NCBI GenBank assembly: GCA_002347125.1
Contig: DDXG01000383.1
Location: 1,595 to 14,975, forward strand
Source: Phycisphaerales bacterium UBA2266
GTDB lineage: Bacteria; Planctomycetota; Phycisphaerae; Sedimentisphaerales; Anaerobacaceae
Direction of reading: 5' to 3'
Length of the DNA: 13,381 nt
The notes below the pieces were generated by a model, which was not told the DNA's origin, searched no databases, and was given only the letters and a program-made list of their open reading frames with translations. The position numbers and the translations under genes were made by a program. Below are positions 6,501 to 11,427 of the stretch, one piece after another; position 1 is the stretch's first letter; each line of letters starts with the position of its first letter.

Positions 6501-8564
6501 ATGACGTTCTTTGGACGAGTATGGCTTGTTCCGATTGCCCTGACGGTTGTCTTGTGTGGTTCTTCACGGGCCGCTACGGGGCGGTTCCCTTCTGAGATCA
6601 AGGCCTTTCAGGCTGGGCAGGTGCGCCGGGCGGAGCATCCGTTCCTCGTGTATACGGCCGCAGATGTTGCCGCGGCCAGGCAGAGGATGGGCGATGGCCG
6701 CTATGCGGCGGCCCTGGCGGCTCTCCATGCGAACACCGACAAGGCCCGGGCGGTGGTCCTCGACTCGATTGACCCGGCGTGGTGGCAGGCCCAGAAGGAC
6801 AGGCCCTGGTCCGAGACCTACCCCATCATCTATGAGAAGACCTGCCTGGTTCCCGTGCGAATGGCCATGCCGGCATATTACGCCGCCCAGCGGTACGCTC
6901 TTGGCGGCGATAGGGCCGATTTCGAGGCCGCCCGGCGGATACTGATGCACTTGGCGGCGTACACGTTCGAGTTTGAGCACTATGACGTCGGCATGAACTA
7001 CGCCATCTGGGGCTGTCGCGTCCTGGCGGCCTATGACATCCTCTTTGAGGGGTTCACGGCTGCTGAGCGGGCGGCGCTTGACGGTTTCTTCACCCGGCTG
7101 GCCCGCGCGGTCCTCAGGAACGACGTCTACTGGATTGAGAACGGCATCGGCGGCGGGATCAACAACCACCTGGCCTGGCACAAGATGATGCTGGGCCTGT
7201 TGGGGCTGTTCTACGACCGGCCGTGGCTCGTCGAGTTCGCGCTGGATGGGCCGCGGGGGATCATCCCCTTGCTCGATGATGGGCTGGTGGACGATGGCCT
7301 CTGGTGCGAAGCATCGTTGACGTACCATTTCACGGCGATAGTCCCGATGATGATGCTGGCCGACGCGATGCGCAACGCCGGCTGCGAGCGGGACCTTTAC
7401 ACGCTGACCACGGCCCACGGGCGCAGCCTGCGGCAGCCCTATGACGCCATGTTTGGGGTACTGTTCCCGGATCGGACCATTCCGCCTATCGGCGATGCCT
7501 ACGGACGTCGCGTCCGGCTGGAGAATGAGTTCTCCTATGTGTATGCAGCCAGGGCGTGGAAGGACGGGCGTTATGCGTGGCTGCTCAGCCGCGCCGAGGG
7601 CGAACGACCGGAGTTGCTGATGCTTGGCCTGCCCGATGAAGAGGCGGTGGTTCCCGAAGTCCGCTCACGGATATGCCGGGAGCACGGCTACGCCTTCCTG
7701 CGGACACGCGGCGACTCGGCATACTGGGATAGCGATGCGGCCTGCGCGTTCCTGACCTTCGACAAATCGGGCGTCCATGCGAACCAGGACAAGCTCTCGC
7801 TGATGCTGTTTGCGAATGGCGTGCTCCTGCTGCCGGATGTGGAGGCGGTGGCGACCGTTCCGCACGCCTTCAGCGCAGCCGTCCAGCAGCAACTCAATCG
7901 CTCGGCCCTGAGCCAGAATACGGTCATGATTGACGGCCGGGACCAGCGCGGCATCGGGGAGCTGCTGACGCTGGTGGAGTTCCGGGATGAGCCCGATTGC
8001 AGGACGGTTACGGCCGCCGACACGAAAGGCCTGCTGTACGAAGGCGTCCGGCAGTCGCGGACGGTGGTCCTGACCGATGACTACTGCCTCGATGTCTTTC
8101 AGGTGGTCGCCGACCGGCCCCGCGATATCCACTGGATTGTCCATACGATGGGCCGTTCCGACGACCATCGCAGCTGCCTGGCGTTGCAGGCAGTGGATAA
8201 TCCCATGCCCCCACCGGCCCAGTGGCTGCGGGATTTCGGGCAGGCCCGGACCGACGAAGACTTCACCTTCCAGTGGACCTGCGACGGCGTCGCCTTGAAG
8301 ATGACCATGACGGCCGTGCCGGGTACGACGGTCCTGTCGTGCGGCTATCCGACAACCGACGAACCCAATGCCGCGACCATTCCGATGCTCCTGGTCCATC
8401 GCTACGCTCAACAGACGGTGTTCGCGGCACTTTACCAGTCGTCCCGAACCGATATTCCCACCATCTACATGGAAGGCCCGGCCTCGGCGACGGATGGGCT
8501 CGAAATACGCCTCAAGGTGGACGACCGCGTAGCACACCACCGGATACCTGCCCTGCGCTACTGA
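6501..8564 (+). CDS. Secreted heparinase II/III-family polysaccharide lyase
   Basis: A 687-residue exported enzyme with the layout of heparinase II/III-type lyases (PL12/15/17/21-like): signal peptide, alpha/alpha toroid, then beta-sandwich. The signal peptide is MTFFGRVWLVPIALTVVLC with a likely cut after SSRA (about 1-25). The toroid runs from HPFLVYTAADVAAARQRM (about 46) to about 360. It contains GGINNHLAWH, giving Asn222/His223, and LWCEASLTYHF, with Tyr275. By comparison with PL17 and heparinase II these are the expected charge-neutralising Asn/His and the catalytic Tyr. The sheet domain carries FDKSGVHANQDKLSLMLFAN (His426 in the metal/active-site motif) and QNTVMIDGRDQ. Enzymes of this type cleave uronic-acid polysaccharides by beta-elimination; which one (alginate, glycosaminoglycan, other) cannot be told. 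Start: ATG 6501 gives a clean signal peptide; ATG 6492 adds three residues. No ribosome site is seen. The gene is divergent from the MMPL operon and separated by a repeat-rich gap from the DUF2961 operon. Confidence 0.87.
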   Translation: MTFFGRVWLVPIALTVVLCGSSRAATGRFPSEIKAFQAGQVRRAEHPFLVYTAADVAAARQRMGDGRYAAALAALHANTDKARAVVLDSIDPAWWQAQKDRPWSETYPIIYEKTCLVPVRMAMPAYYAAQRYALGGDRADFEAARRILMHLAAYTFEFEHYDVGMNYAIWGCRVLAAYDILFEGFTAAERAALDGFFTRLARAVLRNDVYWIENGIGGGINNHLAWHKMMLGLLGLFYDRPWLVEFALDGPRGIIPLLDDGLVDDGLWCEASLTYHFTAIVPMMMLADAMRNAGCERDLYTLTTAHGRSLRQPYDAMFGVLFPDRTIPPIGDAYGRRVRLENEFSYVYAARAWKDGRYAWLLSRAEGERPELLMLGLPDEEAVVPEVRSRICREHGYAFLRTRGDSAYWDSDAACAFLTFDKSGVHANQDKLSLMLFANGVLLLPDVEAVATVPHAFSAAVQQQLNRSALSQNTVMIDGRDQRGIGELLTLVEFRDEPDCRTVTAADTKGLLYEGVRQSRTVVLTDDYCLDVFQVVADRPRDIHWIVHTMGRSDDHRSCLALQAVDNPMPPPAQWLRDFGQARTDEDFTFQWTCDGVALKMTMTAVPGTTVLSCGYPTTDEPNAATIPMLLVHRYAQQTVFAALYQSSRTDIPTIYMEGPASATDGLEIRLKVDDRVAHHRIPALRY

Positions 8565-8582
8565 AGGGGTTCGCCAGTCGTA

Positions 8583-8694
8583 CTGGATGCCTGCCTGCGC
8601 AGGCATGACAGAGTCGTTGCCGGGGCGTATGGGCATGGAATGCGATATGGGGCAGGGAAGTGACGATGTCACCCCTGCGAAGGCAGGGATCCAG
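8583..8694. repeat. REPIN-like element: two REP hairpins in inverted orientation
   Basis: Left arm 8583-8609 and right arm 8668-8694 (27 nt each) are inverted copies matching at 23 of 27 positions, with a 58-nt centre. Each arm is itself a hairpin. The left has GCCTGC-CTGC-GCAGGC (8589-8604) and the right has CCCTGC-GAAG-GCAGGG (8673-8688). Outer ends read CTGGAT and ATCCAG; inner ends read ATGAC and GTCAC. Two of the four differences between arms are a swapped outer stem pair (G-C versus C-G), so the pairing is kept. This resembles the dispersed GTCA...CCAG palindromes found between genes in many bacteria, often read as spurious MPAQAGIQ peptides. No RAYT transposase is in the window. The rest of the 354-nt gene-free gap 8565-8918 holds further stem-loops and a promoter. 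Confidence 0.75.
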
Positions 8695-8706
8695 AAGGAG
8701 CCGCGG

Positions 8707-8724
8707 CCGGTGCATCTGCACCGG
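8707..8724 (+). terminator. GC-rich hairpin, weak terminator candidate
   Basis: CCGGTGCA and TGCACCGG form a perfect 8-bp inverted repeat around TC (6 bp if a larger loop is required). The bases after it are GTTTAGGGTTTT, only moderately T-rich and interrupted. It lies about 140 nt after the lyase stop and before the DUF2961 promoter, so it could end lyase transcription. The T-tract is poor. Confidence 0.3.
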
Positions 8725-8740
8725 GTTTAGGGTTTTGACT

Positions 8741-8761
8741 CGCGGTTTTGCGTTTTCCGCG
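8741..8761. other. Short stem-loop with T-rich loop
   Basis: CGCGG (8741-8745) pairs with CCGCG (8757-8761) around TTTTGCGTTTT. With only 5 bp and an 11-nt loop it may be chance in GC-rich DNA. It is recorded because it is one of several stem-loops in the same gap. Confidence 0.2.
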
Positions 8762-8784
8762 TTGCGTTGCCCGCCGGCGCCGCC

Positions 8785-8809
8785 CAGCCCTTCGCTGCGT
8801 GAAGGGCTG
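8785..8809. other. 9-bp perfect stem-loop
   Basis: CAGCCCTTC (8785-8793) and GAAGGGCTG (8801-8809) pair perfectly around a 7-nt loop GCTGCGT. No T-run follows on either strand, so an intrinsic terminator is unlikely. It could be a separate dispersed palindromic repeat or an mRNA-end structure. It lies 30 nt upstream of the candidate promoter for the DUF2961 operon. Confidence 0.35.
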
Positions 8810-8838
8810 CCACCCGTTGCCTTGGTGATTCAACCGCC

Positions 8839-8867
8839 TTGACCGGTTGCCGGGAGGTCGTTACACT
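8839..8867 (+). promoter_or_regulatory. Probable sigma70-type promoter of the DUF2961 operon
   Basis: TTGACC (8839-8844) and TACACT (8862-8867) are separated by exactly 17 nt, matching consensus at 5/6 and 4/6 positions. Transcription would start near 8874, leaving a leader of about 45 nt that carries the AAAGGAG ribosome site. It implies the downstream genes are expressed separately from the lyase gene. Confidence 0.45.
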
Positions 8868-8906
8868 GCCCCGTATCGGCCGTTGGTACGATGGTCCACT
8901 TTGTCG

Positions 8907-8913
8907 AAAGGAG
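8907..8913 (+). promoter_or_regulatory. Strong ribosome binding site of the DUF2961 gene
   Basis: AAAGGAG lies 5 nt before the ATG at 8919, the clearest Shine-Dalgarno in the window. It decides the start against an ATG at 8847 whose product would bury the signal peptide 24 residues inside. Confidence 0.7.
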
Positions 8914-8918
8914 TCAGG

Positions 8919-10037
8919 ATGTTCGTTCGATGCAAGGTTGTGCAGGTCCTATGGCTTGCGGCGTTCGCCGCGGTTCTTGTGGCGGGGTGCGAGGAATCGA
9001 CGAAGAAGGGCCGTGTCCCGTACTCCAACATCGTCACGGAGCCCTACATCCTCGATACGGGGCTGACGTCGCGGTCGATTTGCTTTGAGAACCCCACGGG
9101 AGCCCCGGGGCAGGGCGGCACGGATGCCTCCAAACTCGGCGTCGCTCGCAAGGGCAAGCCCGCCATCACCCTCAAGGCGGGGCAAAGCGTGCAACTGTGC
9201 GATATCGAAGGCCCGGGGACGATCCGCCATATCTGGATGACCACGGCCAAGACGCCAGAGAACCTCCGCAGCCTGGTCATCCGAGCCTACTGGGAAGCCC
9301 AGGAGCATCCAAGTATCGAGTCTCCCATCGGCGATTTCATGGGTTTCGCCCACGGCAAGGTGCAGCATTATGACTCGGCGGTGCATTCGCTGGGCATGAA
9401 CGCGGGCATGAACATCTGGCTGCCGATGGCCTTCACGCAGCGGGCCCGCATGACGCTCACCAACGACGGGACCAAGGATGTGCCGCTGTTCTACCAGATC
9501 GACTACACTCTCGGTGAGGACCATCCGGCGGACGTGGGGCGGCTGCACTGCGTCTTTCGCCGGGAGAACCCGACGACCGAGAAGGAGGACTTCGTCCTCA
9601 TGCCCCAGCGGATGGGCAAGGGGCGATTCATGGGGGCCCTGATAGGTATCCGCAATCTGCACCCGGGCCAGTGGTGGGGCGAGGGTGAGATCAAGGTCTA
9701 CATGGATGGGGACACGGAGTTCCCCACGATTTGCGGGACCGGCAGCGAGGACTATGTTGGCCTGTCCTATGGGATGCAGCAGACGCCGTTTCTGTATAAC
9801 GGGTGCAATCTGAATCAGAAGGACTTCGTGTCGATGTACCGCTGGCATATCCCCGATCCGATCTACTGGGAGAAGGAATGCCGCATCACGATGCAGCAGA
9901 TTGCCTGGAAGGACGGGCTGGCCGAGACCTCCGACGACTGGTCGACGGCGACGTTCTGGTACGAACCGGTCCCGAGCGAGCCGCTGCCGGATATGCCGGA
10001 CGTGGCGGCGCGGACGGCCGACATCTGGTCCGAGTAG
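8919..10037 (+). CDS. DUF2961 (GH172-related) lipoprotein
   Basis: A 372-residue predicted lipoprotein: MFVRCKVVQVLWLAAFAAV then LVAGC with the lipobox Cys24. The mature part is a DUF2961 domain. Its hallmarks are seen in order: GPGTIRHIWM (98-107), SPIGDFMGFAHG (135-146), LGMNAGMNIWLPM (158-170), then QWWGEGEIKVYMDGD (251-265), PTICGTGSEDYV (269-280) and MYRWHIPDPIYW (306-317). Some DUF2961 proteins are now classed as GH172, which includes fructofuranosidase/difructose-dianhydride and D-arabinofuranosidase enzymes. The Glu residues in GEGE (255/257) and SED (277) are the likely catalytic acids by that comparison (inference). Probable role: glycoside hydrolysis at the cell surface or in the periplasm; substrate unknown. 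It has its own promoter and ribosome site and is followed after 10 nt by the propeller lipoprotein gene. Confidence 0.88.
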   Translation: MFVRCKVVQVLWLAAFAAVLVAGCEESTKKGRVPYSNIVTEPYILDTGLTSRSICFENPTGAPGQGGTDASKLGVARKGKPAITLKAGQSVQLCDIEGPGTIRHIWMTTAKTPENLRSLVIRAYWEAQEHPSIESPIGDFMGFAHGKVQHYDSAVHSLGMNAGMNIWLPMAFTQRARMTLTNDGTKDVPLFYQIDYTLGEDHPADVGRLHCVFRRENPTTEKEDFVLMPQRMGKGRFMGALIGIRNLHPGQWWGEGEIKVYMDGDTEFPTICGTGSEDYVGLSYGMQQTPFLYNGCNLNQKDFVSMYRWHIPDPIYWEKECRITMQQIAWKDGLAETSDDWSTATFWYEPVPSEPLPDMPDVAARTADIWSE

Positions 10038-10047
10038 GGGATTGCCC

Positions 10048-11409
10048 ATGAGACGGTTGCGGCAGACGGGGATGGATTTGCCGGGCACACTGACGGCGGC
10101 GATGGTCTGCCTCTTCGCGCTGGTTGCGTGCGGCGAACCTGTGTATTTCGATGTCAATGACGCGGGGGAGGCGGCCATGCAGGCGCCTGCGGTCGAGCCG
10201 TGGAAGGTCGTGCGGCTCGACCCGGATTACGGCGGCCAGTGGGTCGTGGCCGCCGATCTGGATGGCGACGGCCGGGTGGAGTTCGTCGCCTGCGAGAACC
10301 ACAACGTCGGAGATGTCCACTTCACCTCCACGGCGGCGGCCCATGACCTCGACGGCCGGGTGCTGTGGCGTTGGGGCGAGCCTGATATCGGGCGAAAGTC
10401 CTGGCACCATGACGTGGCCTGCCAGATCCACGACTGGGACGGCGACGGCGGCTTCGAGGTCGTTCTGGCGACGAAGGGGGCGATTGTCGAGCTGGATGGG
10501 CGCACCGGCCGCGAGAAACGCCGCATTCCCATACCCGATGAGGCGACCGACTGCATTGTGTTTGCCGACCTGGCCGGTTGCGGTCGGCCGACCGACGTCC
10601 TGGTCAAGGACCGCTATCACAACATCTATGCGTACAACCACGGTGGGCGTTTGCTCTGGCATGTGAGCAATCCCGGGGGCTGTCGGACGGCCCATCAGCC
10701 GCGGCCCATCGACCTCGACGGCGACGGCAGGGATGAGATTGCCGCCGGCTACGCGATGCTCAATGCGGACGGTTCGGTGCGATGGGTCTTCAAGAGCGGC
10801 AAGGTCGATGAGAACCGGGGGCACCTGGACTGTATCAGGCTGCTGCGGCGGGGCGATAGCCTGGAGCAGATGCGCCTGGTCCTTACGATGTGCGGGGCCA
10901 ACGGCATCGCCGTGGTCGATGGCCATGGCACGGTCGTCTGGGAACGGACGGGCAGCCATTTCGAGTCCATCAATATCGGCCGTGTCATCGCCGCCAGGCC
11001 CGGTCCACAGATACTGGTGGATATCGATCATCAGCCGCCCGGCCAGTCGCCGTTGTGGCTGCTGGATGAGGATGGAGTCCTGCTGGGGCGGATCAACACG
11101 GATTACGCCCGGCACCACCACCTGCTCGACTGGACCGGCGACGGTCTCGACGAGATCCTCAACGCCCACAGCGGCGCGGTGTATGGCCACGAGGGCCGGC
11201 GGATTGCCACACTGGTTGTCGACCCGGCCGACGGCGGAGCGACCGCCGATTCTGAACGCAGCATCATCGCGGGCGATTTCACCGGCGATGGGATTGCGGA
11301 TGTTGCTCTGGTTACGACCGCCGCCGTGTACATCTTCAAGAACGAGAAAGGCGCCCGGTCCGCCGAACCGGTCCGCCTGGGAACCGAGTTCAACTTCACC
11401 CTCTACTGA
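10048..11409 (+). CDS. FG-GAP/VCBS-type beta-propeller lipoprotein
   Basis: A 453-residue predicted lipoprotein whose signal ends in FALVAC (Cys28, a perfect lipobox). The mature chain is built of repeats with calcium-binding DxDGDG loops of the FG-GAP/VCBS kind: DLDGDGRVEF (70-79), DWDGDGGFEV (129-138), DLDGDGRDEI (222-231), DWTGDGLDEI (361-370) and DFTGDGIADV (410-419). A degenerate one, DLAGCGRPTD, lies at 174-183. Between them recur strands such as GRVLWRWGEP, GRLLWHVSNP and GTVVWERTG, typical of a propeller. PL11 rhamnogalacturonan lyases share such a calcium-rich propeller, so a lyase role is possible. I cannot point to catalytic residues, and a purely binding role is equally possible. 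The start ATG at 10048 has AGGGGA 6 nt upstream. A longer frame from 9901 is rejected because it overlaps the DUF2961 gene by 137 nt and buries the signal peptide. Ten nucleotides after the DUF2961 stop, so one operon. Confidence 0.82.
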   Translation: MRRLRQTGMDLPGTLTAAMVCLFALVACGEPVYFDVNDAGEAAMQAPAVEPWKVVRLDPDYGGQWVVAADLDGDGRVEFVACENHNVGDVHFTSTAAAHDLDGRVLWRWGEPDIGRKSWHHDVACQIHDWDGDGGFEVVLATKGAIVELDGRTGREKRRIPIPDEATDCIVFADLAGCGRPTDVLVKDRYHNIYAYNHGGRLLWHVSNPGGCRTAHQPRPIDLDGDGRDEIAAGYAMLNADGSVRWVFKSGKVDENRGHLDCIRLLRRGDSLEQMRLVLTMCGANGIAVVDGHGTVVWERTGSHFESINIGRVIAARPGPQILVDIDHQPPGQSPLWLLDEDGVLLGRINTDYARHHHLLDWTGDGLDEILNAHSGAVYGHEGRRIATLVVDPADGGATADSERSIIAGDFTGDGIADVALVTTAAVYIFKNEKGARSAEPVRLGTEFNFTLY

Positions 11410-11427
11410 TTACGGATTGTCGATCAC

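Noticed and set aside
5449..6595. Plus-strand frames of 317 and 252 residues opposite the MMPL gene
   Set aside because: The MMPL frame has clear family motifs and membrane segments; the opposing frames are rich in Arg, His, Gln and Ser and show no fold or signal.
7665..8672. Minus-strand frame beginning inside the repeat and reading MPAQAGIQ
   Set aside because: This peptide is a well-known artefact of translating the REP-type palindrome. The remainder is antisense to the lyase.
8949..11190. Minus-strand frames of 409 and 434 residues opposite the DUF2961 and propeller genes
   Set aside because: The plus strand carries recognised lipoproteins with lipoboxes and domain motifs; these are shadows of high-GC codon use.
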